Assembly: GCF_018736145.1 (NCBI RefSeq)
Contig: NZ_CP059997.1
Coordinates: forward strand, 8,741,501-8,805,500
Source: Amycolatopsis sp. CA-230715
GTDB taxonomy: Bacteria; Actinomycetota; Actinomycetes; Mycobacteriales; Pseudonocardiaceae
DNA: 64,000 bases
Direction: 5' to 3'
In this document: positions 52,817 to 61,016 of the stretch, in pieces
How positions within the stretch are numbered: the first letter of the stretch is position 1
How the letters are laid out: the number at the start of each line of letters is the position of its first letter
Translations under genes and position numbers: made by a program
The notes under the pieces: model-generated
The model's database searches: none
Told to the model about the DNA's origin: nothing
What the model saw: only the letters and a program-made list of their open reading frames with translations

Positions 52817-52855
52817 GCTGATACAGCGTATCGGTCAGGTGTACACCGTATCAGC
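52817..52855. promoter_or_regulatory. TetR operator region of the drug ABC exporter
   Basis: GCTGATAC (52817-52824) and GTATCAGC (52848-52855) are exact inverted 8-mers. Inside, GATAC-AGC-GTATC (52820-52832) and the palindrome GTGTACAC (52839-52846) add further half-sites. The stretch covers the divergent promoters of the ABC operon and tetR. Confidence 0.65.
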
Positions 52856-52887
52856 TTGTTATGCTTCCCCGCCAGGAGGAGGTGGTC

Positions 52888-53595
52888 ATGGCCGAGCGGT
52901 CCACGCCGCGGTACATCTGGGCCGAGGACGCCCCACCTGGTCCGGCTCCCGCGTTGAGCAGGGACAAGATCGTCGAAGTGGCCATCGCGATCGCGGACGC
53001 GGAAGGGCTCGACGCGTTGTCGATGCGCCGCCTCGGCGCAGAGTTGTCCGTGCGGCCGATGTCGCTGTACCGGCACGTGCCGAGCAAGGACGACCTGCTG
53101 GAGCTGATCAACGACGCGGTGCTGGGGGAGCAGCGGCTCCCGGACCAGCCTTCCGGCGACTGGCGGGCGGACCTGCGGCTCTCCGCGACCGAGCAGCGCG
53201 CGGTGGCGCTGCGGCACCCGTGGAGCGTGACGACGAAGATCGGCAGGCCCGCGATGGGCCCGAACGCGTTGCGGGTGAACGAGTTCGCGATGGCCGCGCT
53301 CGACGGGTTCGGGCTCGACATGGACACCATCCACGGTCTGGTCGGCACGTTGCGCGGGTACGTGCACGGCAACGTGGTCGAGGACCTCGCCGGCGCGGAA
53401 CTGTCGCGGCGGACCGGGATCACCGACGAGCAGTGGCAGGAAATCCTCACCCCGTGGGTGCGACGGCTGCTCGCCGAGGACAAGCACCCGATGACCGCGC
53501 GGTTCGTCCGCGAAGCCGAGCACTGGCCCGATGACAAGGTGTTCGCGTTCGGTGTCGAGCGAGTCCTCGACGGCATCGCCGCCGCGCTGCCGTAG
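52888..53595 (+). CDS. TetR-family repressor with TetR_C domain
   Basis: A 235-residue protein: helix-turn-helix LSMRRLGAELSVRPMSLYRHVPSKDDLLELI and a tetracycline-repressor-like C-terminal domain (VNEFAMAALDGFGLDMDTIHGLVGTLRGYVHG). ATG 52888 has AGGAGG eight bases upstream. It diverges from the drug ABC exporter and likely represses it until the drug binds. Confidence 0.92.
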   Translation: MAERSTPRYIWAEDAPPGPAPALSRDKIVEVAIAIADAEGLDALSMRRLGAELSVRPMSLYRHVPSKDDLLELINDAVLGEQRLPDQPSGDWRADLRLSATEQRAVALRHPWSVTTKIGRPAMGPNALRVNEFAMAALDGFGLDMDTIHGLVGTLRGYVHGNVVEDLAGAELSRRTGITDEQWQEILTPWVRRLLAEDKHPMTARFVREAEHWPDDKVFAFGVERVLDGIAAALP

Positions 53596-53700
53596 CGCGG
53601 GTACGCGCTCGAGTGGTGCGGATCCGCACCGAAAATCCATTGAGGTGAATCCGCGCGTGGGCTGATCTACCGGGATGTCGCGCGGTTCTAACGTGGGCGC

Positions 53701-54555
53701 ATGACTGAGGAATCCACGGCGAGGCGCCGTGAACTTGGCCGGGAACTTCGCACGCTACGGGAAAGCCGCGACATGTCGGGCCACGACGTGGCCAGGCAGA
53801 CCGGTTTCTCCGCGGGGAACATCTCGCGGTGGGAAAACGGTCGCAGGGAGATCGGCACGGTCGATGCGGCGACCTATCTGGCGACCTGCGGCGTGGATCT
53901 CGCCGAGCGCAACAGGTTGCTGGACCTCACCGAGCCGCCGTCGGAGCTGTACTGGGTGCGCCCGTACTTCCACAAACTGGCCGATGCCACGAAATCGGTG
54001 ATCATCCAAGAAAGCCTGGCCAATTCGATCACGAGCTATGAGCCGCTGGTCATTCCCGGGCTGCAGCAAAGTGAAGCGTACGCGAGAGCGATCTTCGAAG
54101 CGCGTGGGGCGGTTCCGCGGGACCGGATCTCCTTGCTGGTGAAGGCGAGGATGGATCGGCAGCGAATTCTGACGAAGACCGGAAGTCCGCGTACGCGGTT
54201 CTTCGTTCATGAGCGTGCGCTGGGCTTGGGCATCGGTGGTCCGGAGGTGATGCACGAGCAGGTTCTGCAACTTCTGCTGTCCAGCGCGGTGCCCACCTGC
54301 GCGATACGGCTCGTGCCGGAGTCTGCGGGGAACTTTGCGGCGGTCGGTGGTGCGTTCGATGTGCTGGAGTTCGCCGACCACCCCACCATCGTGCACGCCG
54401 ATACGTTTGGCGCGGCGCTCTTCATGGACGAACGGCCTTGCGTGGAGGCCTACTACACCGTTGTTGCGAGGCTGGAACATGATGCCCTGAATGAGGGAGA
54501 ATCGAGGGCGAGGCTCACCCAACTCGCGGGGGAGTACGAACAGCTGAAGGAGTAA
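53701..54555 (+). CDS. XRE-family regulator with DUF5753 (WhiJ-type)
   Basis: A 284-residue protein. Residues 10-65 form an XRE helix-turn-helix (LRTLRESRDMSGHDVARQTGFS, then GNISRWENGRR), and the rest is DUF5753 (YEPLVIPGLQQSEAYARAI). Paired in streptomycetes and relatives with small DUF397 proteins and linked to developmental control. A TAACGT box ends six bases before the ATG, so the message is probably leaderless. The DUF397 gene follows four bases after the stop. Confidence 0.92.
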   Translation: MTEESTARRRELGRELRTLRESRDMSGHDVARQTGFSAGNISRWENGRREIGTVDAATYLATCGVDLAERNRLLDLTEPPSELYWVRPYFHKLADATKSVIIQESLANSITSYEPLVIPGLQQSEAYARAIFEARGAVPRDRISLLVKARMDRQRILTKTGSPRTRFFVHERALGLGIGGPEVMHEQVLQLLLSSAVPTCAIRLVPESAGNFAAVGGAFDVLEFADHPTIVHADTFGAALFMDERPCVEAYYTVVARLEHDALNEGESRARLTQLAGEYEQLKE

Positions 54556-54559
54556 CCGG

Positions 54560-54745
54560 ATGGCGGCCGTCGCGTGGACCTGGGTGAAGAGCAGCTACAG
54601 CGATGGCTATGAAGAGAGCAAGTGTGTCGAGGTGGCGCTTGGTACCCAGGTCACCGCAGTCCGGGACTCGAAGGCGCCGAGCGCCGGAAACCTGCTGGTT
54701 CCCGCGCAGAGCTGGCAGGTGTTCCTGGCTCGGTGGAAGGCGTAG
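54560..54745 (+). CDS. DUF397 protein
   Basis: A 61-residue protein with the DUF397 hallmarks WVKSSYSDG, CVEVAL and VRDSKAP. It follows the XRE/DUF5753 gene and is thought to act as its partner or antagonist. It starts with ATG four bases after the upstream stop; the ribosome site GAAGGAG lies within the end of that gene. Confidence 0.92.
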   Translation: MAAVAWTWVKSSYSDGYEESKCVEVALGTQVTAVRDSKAPSAGNLLVPAQSWQVFLARWKA

Positions 54746-54768
54746 TCGCTCCCCGGCATGATGATCGG

Positions 54769-55242
54769 GTGGTGGACGTCGTCGCGCAGTGGGTGCGTAC
54801 CCGGTGGACCGCCGCGTCGCGCGGTGGCGCGAATGCGGCGCGGCGCAATGCGGCGCCTCTCGCGTTCGCCTTGCCGGAGGTTGTTTCGCCGATGGTGCAC
54901 GAGGTCGTCATGGACGAGGCGGGCGGGTTCGCTCCGCGTGCGACGATGTCGCCGACAGTGCCGAAGCACGTCGATCTGCGCGACGAGGGCGACACCCTGC
55001 GCGTGATGCTGCTTTCGGCACAACTGCACGGTTTCGTCCGGCGGCGCCCGCCCGCGGTGCGCCTTGGCCGCGGGGAGTGGCTGCGCTGGCGGATCAACTA
55101 CCGGTTCCGGACCTACTTCGGCGCCGGGCTGTGGCGATACCGGCTCGACACGCTGAACATCTTCCACGGCACGGAATGCACACCGGAACTCTTTCTCGGT
55201 GAACCCGACCGCACCATCGACGAGCGCGCCGAGCTGCGCTGA
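54769..55242 (+). CDS. hypothetical protein
   Basis: A 157-residue protein with no family I recognise. It is basic at the N-terminus, then contains VVSPMVHEVVMDEAGGFAP and a C-terminal basic/aromatic stretch (LRWRINYRFRTYFGAGLWRYRLDTLNIFHG). A CATGAT box ends six bases before GTG 54769, suggesting a leaderless message; GTG 54772 is equally possible. It lies downstream of the XRE/DUF397 pair on the same strand. Confidence 0.6.
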   Translation: MVDVVAQWVRTRWTAASRGGANAARRNAAPLAFALPEVVSPMVHEVVMDEAGGFAPRATMSPTVPKHVDLRDEGDTLRVMLLSAQLHGFVRRRPPAVRLGRGEWLRWRINYRFRTYFGAGLWRYRLDTLNIFHGTECTPELFLGEPDRTIDERAELR

Positions 55243-55327
55243 ACCCGCGGCCTGAACCGGACAACACGGGGAGCCCTCCCCGCCATCCTGGCTACCGTTG
55301 CCCTCGGCGCGATCGAGGGGAGCGGGC

Positions 55328-56275
55328 ATGCGGCAGTTTCCGGTAGGGCGAACGGCGGCGGCGATTGGCGTCGCCGTGTTGTGGTGCGTCGCGGGGTGCG
55401 ATGAGGAAGCTCCGCCGTCGCCCACGAGTTCGTCGTCGTTGCCGACCACTACGACGACCCCGGCGAAACCCGTGCTGACCCTGGCGCAGTACCAGGACCT
55501 GCTGACCGGCACCGAGCAGGCGATCCGCCAGCAGCTCGACCGCGTGGTCTCGGCGAAAACGCTGGCCGAGGTCGACGCCGCGCGGCTGGACCTGGCGACC
55601 GTGCTGGAGACCAAGGACGCCGAGCTGCGGAAGGTCCAGCCGCCGGAGGCCGCGTCCGGGCTGGAGTTCGAACTCCACCTTGCCTCGGCCTCCGACCTGC
55701 GCACGTACGACAAGCCGACCGACGTCGGCGAAGCGAACGAGTGCGGGGTGCCGCCCGCACCCGAGGCGCAGTTGGTCAAGGCGAAGAAGCAGATTTACTG
55801 GCGGGTGCGCGCCAGCGACCACGACGAAATGATCGCCAAGTTCGCCAAAGCCGGGCTGAAGTACGGCGAGCAGCTGCTGCCGCCGGAGCCGCAGGAGCCA
55901 CCCGCGGCCCCGGACCGGCGCGCCCGGAACGGGCAGATCATCCAGCGCAACGGACCGAAGGGCCACGGCCGCCTGCAGATCACCAACGGTTCCGAGAGCG
56001 ATGCCGTGATCGCCGCGGTGCACGGCGACCCGAAGAACCCGCAGGCGTCGATCTACGTGCGCACGGGTTCCAGCGCGACCCTGACCGGTCTGTCCGGGAA
56101 CTATTCGGTGTACTTCAAGACCGGCACCGACTGGGACGCGGCCAGGAAGGGCTTCACCAGCTCCTGCAAGTTCGAGAGCTTCCTGGAGATCTTCACCCCG
56201 GACTCGGACTGGCAGATCGATCTCAAGAAGAGCGAGACGGGCAACGCGATGACCAACGAGGTGCCCGCGTTCTGA
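55328..56275 (+). CDS. lipoprotein, hypothetical
   Basis: A 315-residue protein with a signal peptide ending in the lipobox CVAGC (Cys near residue 24), a Ser/Thr/Pro linker, an acidic helical segment (QYQDLLTGTEQAIRQQLDRVVSAKTLAEVDAARLDLATVLE), and a C-terminal beta-rich domain (LQITNGSESDAVIAAVHGD, IYVRTGSSATLTGLSGNYSVYFKTG) that is carbohydrate-binding-like in appearance. GAGGGGAG lies before the ATG. Function unknown. Confidence 0.75.
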   Translation: MRQFPVGRTAAAIGVAVLWCVAGCDEEAPPSPTSSSSLPTTTTTPAKPVLTLAQYQDLLTGTEQAIRQQLDRVVSAKTLAEVDAARLDLATVLETKDAELRKVQPPEAASGLEFELHLASASDLRTYDKPTDVGEANECGVPPAPEAQLVKAKKQIYWRVRASDHDEMIAKFAKAGLKYGEQLLPPEPQEPPAAPDRRARNGQIIQRNGPKGHGRLQITNGSESDAVIAAVHGDPKNPQASIYVRTGSSATLTGLSGNYSVYFKTGTDWDAARKGFTSSCKFESFLEIFTPDSDWQIDLKKSETGNAMTNEVPAF

Positions 56276-56581
56276 GCACCGTCCACAGTGGATGGTCGGC
56301 GGGCTTCGGCGGCGGCCTTGAGGTCCTTGAGCGAGGTTTCGAGGCCAAGGTCGCCGGGGGTGGCTTGGGGGCCGGTGTGGTTTTCCTCGTTGCGGACGAT
56401 TGCTGGACGGTGGAAGTGATCACGATCGCGCTGCTGGATGCTCGGACGGTCGCCTGGAAGCGGGAGTGCGTGCGCAGTGGCACCTTGATGAAGGTTTCCG
56501 TGCGGTAGCGGGTAGACTCCTGGCTGCGCAGGACCGCCGCGCGGGGGGAGCATCTGCTGGCTTGGCGGTCGAGGAGTCACC
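56276..56581. other. 306-base stretch without a supported gene
   Basis: Open frames exist on both strands but none has a ribosome site or recognisable protein. A TAGACT box at 56512-56517 is a plausible -10 element for the small gene at 56582. Confidence 0.4.
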
Positions 56582-56779
56582 GTGGAATTCACGCTCGTGC
56601 GTCATCTGCCGCGCAAGATCAAGATCGAATACACCGAGTCGATGTGCGGCAAGGTCGTCACCGACAAGGCCATGGTCTGCCACGATCCGGCCAGGGCCAC
56701 TTGCGCGCGCTGCGTCGACATCGCCCGCACCGAGGCGTTCCAGGAGCAGGATCGCTTCTACGACTCGGGCCAGTGGTAG
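56582..56779 (+). CDS. small Cys-containing hypothetical protein
   Basis: A 65-residue protein with GTG start behind GGTCGAGGAG. It carries Cys22, Cys33, Cys41 and Cys44 (MCGKVV, VCHDP, TCARCVD), enough to bind one metal ion such as zinc. It overlaps the 3' end of the convergent XRE gene by 22 bases. Role unknown. Confidence 0.6.
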   Translation: MEFTLVRHLPRKIKIEYTESMCGKVVTDKAMVCHDPARATCARCVDIARTEAFQEQDRFYDSGQW

Positions 56780-57549
56780 ATGACGAGGGTCTGTTCGGGG
56801 TGCTCGGCCACGTGGAGCGCGGTGTGGGTCATGGTCACGATGCCGCGTCGCGGGTGGCGCAGCCGTTTGGTGCCCGTCCTGCGGACCTGGATGTCGTAGC
56901 GGGGCCACCACTTCCGGACTTCGGGGCTCGCCGCGTGCAGGTCCTCGACAAGGCTCGTGAACCGGGGATCGGCGGGGTGGAGCCCCGCGGCGGCGCGTAG
57001 TCGCGCGAGGAGCACCTGCGCTTCGCGTTCCCAGTCCACGAGGACCCGGCGCGCCGCCGGGCTGGTGAACATCCAGCGGGCGAGGTTGGGCCTGGCCTCG
57101 CCCGCGGTGTCCAGATCGGGGAACAGCTCGGCGGCGGCCGGGTTCACGGCGAGCAGGTCGTAGCTCGCGCCGGTGAGGTAGGCCGGATTGTGCCGCAGCA
57201 GCATCGGGATCGCGGTGACGGCGGGGTCGACCGGTTCCGGTTCGTCGGGTCCGGCCGCCGCGGGTGTGCCCGCCAGGTGGAACAGGTGATCGCGCTCGTG
57301 CTCGGTGAGCCGTAGCGCGGTGGCCAGCGCGGTGAGGACCTGATCGGACGGCCGGATGTCGCGGCCCTGTTCGAGGTAGGTGTACCAGGTGGCGCTGATG
57401 CCGGCGAGGAACGCGAGTTCTTCACGCCGCAGGCCGGGCGTCCGGCGCCGCCCGGTGGGCGGGATGCCCGCTTCCGACGGCGTGATCCGCTCTCGACGGC
57501 TGCGCAGGAAGGCGCCCAGTTCCCGGCGGCGGAGGGCGAGGTCCGGCAT
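56758..57549 (-). CDS. XRE-family regulator with MmyB-like C-terminal domain
   Basis: A 263-residue protein. Residues 5-75 form an XRE-type helix-turn-helix with the TPGLRREELAFLAGISATWYTYLEQGRD signature shared by MmyB regulators. Residues 105-260 form the MmyB PAS-like ligand domain (YDLLAVNPAAAELFPDL). MmyB-type proteins respond to fatty acids or related lipids. It diverges from the oxidoreductase gene; CCAGAATG-AGCG-CATTCTGG lies between them. Confidence 0.9.
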   Translation of the reverse strand: MPDLALRRRELGAFLRSRRERITPSEAGIPPTGRRRTPGLRREELAFLAGISATWYTYLEQGRDIRPSDQVLTALATALRLTEHERDHLFHLAGTPAAAGPDEPEPVDPAVTAIPMLLRHNPAYLTGASYDLLAVNPAAAELFPDLDTAGEARPNLARWMFTSPAARRVLVDWEREAQVLLARLRAAAGLHPADPRFTSLVEDLHAASPEVRKWWPRYDIQVRRTGTKRLRHPRRGIVTMTHTALHVAEHPEQTLVIYHWPES

Positions 57550-57565
57550 GCTGGCACCTCCAGTT

Positions 57566-57585
57566 CCAGAATGAGCGCATTCTGG
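57566..57585. promoter_or_regulatory. operator between XRE regulator and oxidoreductase
   Basis: CCAGAATGAGCGCATTCTGG has perfect 8-base arms and a 4-base spacer, 16 bases before the regulator start and 32 bases before the oxidoreductase start. It is the natural binding site for the MmyB-like protein. Confidence 0.75.
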
Positions 57586-57617
57586 ATACCAGGATAACGG
57601 GTCCGCAGACTGGGGCC

Positions 57618-58694
57618 ATGCGTGCCTGGATCTTGGATTCCGTTGGTGAACGAGTACGAGTCGACGAGGTGGCGGAACCGTCGCCGAGGGGCGGTGGTGC
57701 GGTGATCGAAGTGCTGGCCGCCTACGTCCCGGCCTACACGGAGGTGGTCGCGCGGGGTGAGCGAGGACCCGTGCCGACGCCGCTCGTGCTGGGGCCGGGG
57801 TGTGTCGGCAGGGTCGTGTCCGTGGCGGACGACGTGTTCAACGTCGAGCCCGGCGATGTCGTGCTCGACCTCGCGCTGCTGACCTCCGGCGAGAGTGAGG
57901 ACCCCGAGGAGATTCTCATCGGCTGGACCGGCGTCGGCGGGCGCGGGGTGGCGACCGGGAAAACCGTTGCGATGCAGAAGATGTGGCGCGACGGCGTGTT
58001 CGCGGAACGCGCGCTGTGTCCTAAGGAGACACTCATGAAGCTCCCCGGCGCGGAGCGTTACCCGCGGCCAGAGCGCCTCGCGTTCCTGCCGTGGCTCGCC
58101 ATCGCGGGGGAGGGGATGAACGCCACCGGGCTCCAGCCCGGCGGGACCGCCACGATCATCGGGGCCACCGGGCAGCTCGGCGCGGCCGCCACGCTGATCG
58201 CGCTCGCGAGCGGCGCCGGCCGCGTGGTGGCGGTCGGGCGCAACGCGGAGGTGCTGAAACGCTTGGGGGAGCTGGATTCCAGGGTCGTTCCCGTCGCGAT
58301 GACGGGGAACAGGTCCGATGACGCGGCCGCGATCGCCGAAGCCGCGCGCGGTGGCGCGGACGTCGTGCTCGACGCGCTCGGCGCGGTGCCCGACGCGACG
58401 CCGACCATGGCGGGGTACGACAGCCTGCGCAACGGCGGCACGATGGTGCTCATCGGGGGAGTACGGCAGGACCTCGCGATTCCGTACGGCGATGTCATGC
58501 GACGGCGTCTCACCCTTCGCGGGTCGTGGATGTCCGGTCCCGCGACGGCGCTGAAGATGTGGCGCATGGTCGAGTCCGGGCTGATCGACCTCGGCGCCAT
58601 CGACGTGCGCACGGTCGGGCTCGACGACCCGACCGGCGCGCTCGACCTCGCCGCCGCGACGAAGGGCCCCGCCTTCGTCGCGCTCGTCCCTTGA
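57618..58694 (+). CDS. zinc-independent alcohol dehydrogenase/quinone oxidoreductase-like MDR protein
   Basis: A 358-residue medium-chain dehydrogenase/reductase. GroES-like N-terminus (VDEVAEPSPRGGGAVIEVLAAYVPAY), then a Rossmann domain with ATIIGATGQLGAAATLIALASG and VVLDALGAVPDA. The structural-zinc Cys cluster is absent. It is divergently transcribed from an MmyB-like regulator with an operator between. Substrate unknown; likely NADPH-dependent reduction of an enone, quinone or alcohol/aldehyde. Confidence 0.87.
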   Translation: MRAWILDSVGERVRVDEVAEPSPRGGGAVIEVLAAYVPAYTEVVARGERGPVPTPLVLGPGCVGRVVSVADDVFNVEPGDVVLDLALLTSGESEDPEEILIGWTGVGGRGVATGKTVAMQKMWRDGVFAERALCPKETLMKLPGAERYPRPERLAFLPWLAIAGEGMNATGLQPGGTATIIGATGQLGAAATLIALASGAGRVVAVGRNAEVLKRLGELDSRVVPVAMTGNRSDDAAAIAEAARGGADVVLDALGAVPDATPTMAGYDSLRNGGTMVLIGGVRQDLAIPYGDVMRRRLTLRGSWMSGPATALKMWRMVESGLIDLGAIDVRTVGLDDPTGALDLAAATKGPAFVALVP

Positions 58695-58722
58695 TCGCCG
58701 CCGAGAAAGCGGCCACACGAAG

Positions 58723-58740
58723 TGTATAACGACCTATACA
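58723..58740. promoter_or_regulatory. operator-like dyad upstream of the secreted protein
   Basis: TGTATAACGACCTATACA has perfect 6-base arms, TGTATA and TATACA, around 6 bases. It lies in the 226-base gap before the secreted-protein gene; nothing else in the gap is recognised. No binding protein can be assigned. Confidence 0.45.
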
Positions 58741-58920
58741 GCGTGGCTTTGAGTGCGCAAAAGGAGTGGCGCATTTCGCCTGCCACAACAAAAACAGCAA
58801 GGAAATCGAAAGTTCGACCGTTCGGCCGAATCGTTGCCTTCGATCATGGTCTTCCCGGGAGCTTCCGCCGCTGAAAAGCTGGAGCGGGTGGAGCGATCTC
58901 CACGAGGGAAGGGGAATTCC

Positions 58921-59937
58921 TTGTCGAACAGACGTAAGAGACGGATGATCTTCGCGGCCGTGCTCGGCCTGGCGATGGGCCTGCTTTCGGCTCCCGCCGC
59001 GGAAGCCGCGGCGTCGGCGACCTGTACCTGGACGCCGACGGCGTGGGAGATGCCGTCCGGGGCCGATCTCGCCACGGTCGACGGCTACGACGGCAGCCGG
59101 TACGCGGTGGGGGTGACGGGCAAGAGGCCACCGTGGGGTGGCGGGATCGCAGAGCCGCGCGGAACCGTGTGGGACAACGGAAAGGTCGTACTGCGGCTCC
59201 CCGACGAGGTGCCGCATCTCCGCGATGTGAATTCCGCGGGGCTGGCCGTCGGGGACGACGTCGTCAACGACAAGTTCATCGCGGTCGCGGTGTCGGTCGG
59301 TGGCAAGGTGACTCCGCTCGCGCGGGACCCGAAGTGGGACAGCTATTCGGCCTGGTTGGTCAACAACGCGGGCGACATCGTCGGATTCGCCAGCGCCGGG
59401 AACAAGGAGGTGCTGGTGGTCTGGCCGGGGAAGGCGCCGGGCACCTATCGTGAGCTGCCCGTGCCGAACGTCGACTACCTGCACCTCACCGATGTGGACG
59501 AGCAGGGCCGGATCGTCGCCCAGACCGATTCGGGTTCGGGCGGCGGGTTCGTGTGGGACACCGATGGCCAGTGGCGCGTGCTCACCGCGCAGGGCACCGG
59601 TGCGTACGGCACACCGTTCGCGATCCGGAACGGGCGCATGGTCGGCAGCGCGAACGACGACACGTCGTACGCGGCGGCCGAATGGGACGCGCGAGGCCGG
59701 TTGGTCCGGACCATTCGCGGCGGCGCGACGGAAGCGGTGGCCATCGGGGGTAACGGCACGGTGGGCGGGTACCGCTTCGTGGGCTCGGAGCAGCGGCTGG
59801 TGCTCTGGCGCGACGGAAAGGTCGTCGATCCGCTGACCGCGGTCTCCTGGGCTTTCCGGCTCGTCGGGATCAGCGATGACGAACGGACCCTGTTCGGGGT
59901 CGAGTCCGGACGGCCGACGCAGTACCGCTGCTCCTGA
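58921..59937 (+). CDS. secreted beta-propeller-like protein
   Basis: A 338-residue secreted protein. TTG 58921 follows GAAGGGG and begins a clear signal peptide (SNRRKRRMIFAAVLGLAMG, cleavage near AEAAA); an ATG 168 bases upstream would bury it. The mature part contains repeated units ending in WDNGKVV, VVWPGKAPG, WDTDGQW and LWRDGKVV, with VNSAG/VNNAG/VDEQG turns, as in HAF-repeat or propeller-like extracellular proteins. Function unknown. Confidence 0.75.
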   Translation: MSNRRKRRMIFAAVLGLAMGLLSAPAAEAAASATCTWTPTAWEMPSGADLATVDGYDGSRYAVGVTGKRPPWGGGIAEPRGTVWDNGKVVLRLPDEVPHLRDVNSAGLAVGDDVVNDKFIAVAVSVGGKVTPLARDPKWDSYSAWLVNNAGDIVGFASAGNKEVLVVWPGKAPGTYRELPVPNVDYLHLTDVDEQGRIVAQTDSGSGGGFVWDTDGQWRVLTAQGTGAYGTPFAIRNGRMVGSANDDTSYAAAEWDARGRLVRTIRGGATEAVAIGGNGTVGGYRFVGSEQRLVLWRDGKVVDPLTAVSWAFRLVGISDDERTLFGVESGRPTQYRCS

Positions 59938-59973
59938 TCGACCGGAGGTGACCGGTTCGTCCGCGGGGTCGGC

Positions 59974-60004
59974 TTGACCTTCAAGCCGGTTCAAGCCCCA
60001 TCCT
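59974..60004 (+). promoter_or_regulatory. MerR-type promoter with 19-base spacer, leaderless
   Basis: TTGACC (59974-59979), exactly 19 bases, CATCCT (59999-60004). CTTGACCTTCAAG at its 5' half is a dyad and TTCAAG is directly repeated. Transcription would begin at or next to ATG 60012. Confidence 0.6.
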
Positions 60005-60011
60005 CGTCGGC

Positions 60012-60479
60012 ATGGCAGAAGATCCCATGATGACGGCCATCACCGACGCGGTGACCCTCGGACGGACCGGCGACCGCGATGCGGCGCGCGAGAAGCTCAC
60101 CACGCTTTGGGAGGAGGACGTACACCGCGGCGGCGACCCGTTGCACCAGTGCGCGCTCGCGCACCACCTGGCCGATCTGTACGAAGATCCGGCCGAGGCG
60201 CTCGCGTGGAACGTCCGCGCGCTCGACGCGACCGATCTGCTCGACGACGAGCGTGCCGGGATGGCGGTGCGCGGGTTCTACCCGTCATTGCACCTCAACC
60301 TGGCGGAGGACTACCGGCGACTTGGTGCGTTCGAAGCGGCGAAACGCCACCTGGATCGTGCATCGGAGTATCTCGACGCGCTACCGGACGACGAGTACGG
60401 AACCGTTGTCCGCCAAGGGCTCGCGGGCGTGGCCGAGGGAGTAAGGGCCCAGTCAACCGCGGTCAGGGCGCATGCCTGA
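60012..60479 (+). CDS. hypothetical TPR-like protein
   Basis: A 155-residue, all-helical acidic protein with TPR-like repeats (ALAHHLADLYEDPAEALAWNVRALDATDLL; HLNLAEDYRRLGAFEAAKRHLDRASEYLDAL). The promoter has a 19-base spacer suggesting control by a MerR-family activator and a leaderless message. No merR gene is adjacent. It overlaps the convergent GNAT gene by 27 bases. Function unknown. Confidence 0.75.
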   Translation: MAEDPMMTAITDAVTLGRTGDRDAAREKLTTLWEEDVHRGGDPLHQCALAHHLADLYEDPAEALAWNVRALDATDLLDDERAGMAVRGFYPSLHLNLAEDYRRLGAFEAAKRHLDRASEYLDALPDDEYGTVVRQGLAGVAEGVRAQSTAVRAHA

Positions 60480-60947
60480 CCGAGCCAGGGGGCACCGGCG
60501 TTCCAAAGTGGACAAGGTGACGCCCGGTGCGATTTCGGTGGTTCCGACGGGGCGGAAGCCGCGGGATCGGTAGAGCGCGAGCGCCGGGGTGTTCGCGGTC
60601 CCGGTCGACACGGTGGCGCGGGTCGCGGGAACGAGCGCGTCCAGTGCGTCGAGCAGCCTGGTGGCCACCCCGGTGCAGTGCGCGCGCGGATGGACCACCA
60701 GGCGGCAGATGTCGAGCGTGCCGTTCGCGTCGAGAAGCCACGACACCGCGCCCACGAGGCCTTCGGCGTCGTGCGTGCCCAGGAAGGATTCGCCACAGGA
60801 GCGCAGTTCGGCGAGCGATTCCCGCAGTGGTGGGATGCCGTCGAATCCGATGAGTTCGGCTTCGACGGCGTAGGCAGCGCGTTGGAGGTGCCAGATCTGT
60901 GTGGCGGTGTCGTCGTCGGCGAGGTCGAGCGCCTGCGGTTCGGTCAC
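60453..60947 (-). CDS. GNAT-family N-acetyltransferase
   Basis: A 164-residue GNAT. AEGLVGAVSWLLDANGTLDICRLVVHPRAHCTGVATRLL contains the acyl-CoA loop (here RAHCTGVA), and NTPALALYRSRGFRPVGT is motif B. GTG 60947 is chosen because the protein match begins there. It diverges from another GNAT gene at 61017. Substrate unknown. Confidence 0.85.
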   Translation of the reverse strand: MTEPQALDLADDDTATQIWHLQRAAYAVEAELIGFDGIPPLRESLAELRSCGESFLGTHDAEGLVGAVSWLLDANGTLDICRLVVHPRAHCTGVATRLLDALDALVPATRATVSTGTANTPALALYRSRGFRPVGTTEIAPGVTLSTLERRCPLARSGMRPDRG

Positions 60948-61016
60948 CGGCGCGAGCTTAGGCGGCCGCGCGAAAATCCGTCGACAGCGGTCACCTGCCG
61001 TCGTTAGGTTCCGGGG

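Noticed and set aside
56276..56581. Open frames on both strands between the lipoprotein and the small Cys protein.
   Set aside because: Neither frame shows a start signal or recognisable domain; both are expected by chance at this GC content.
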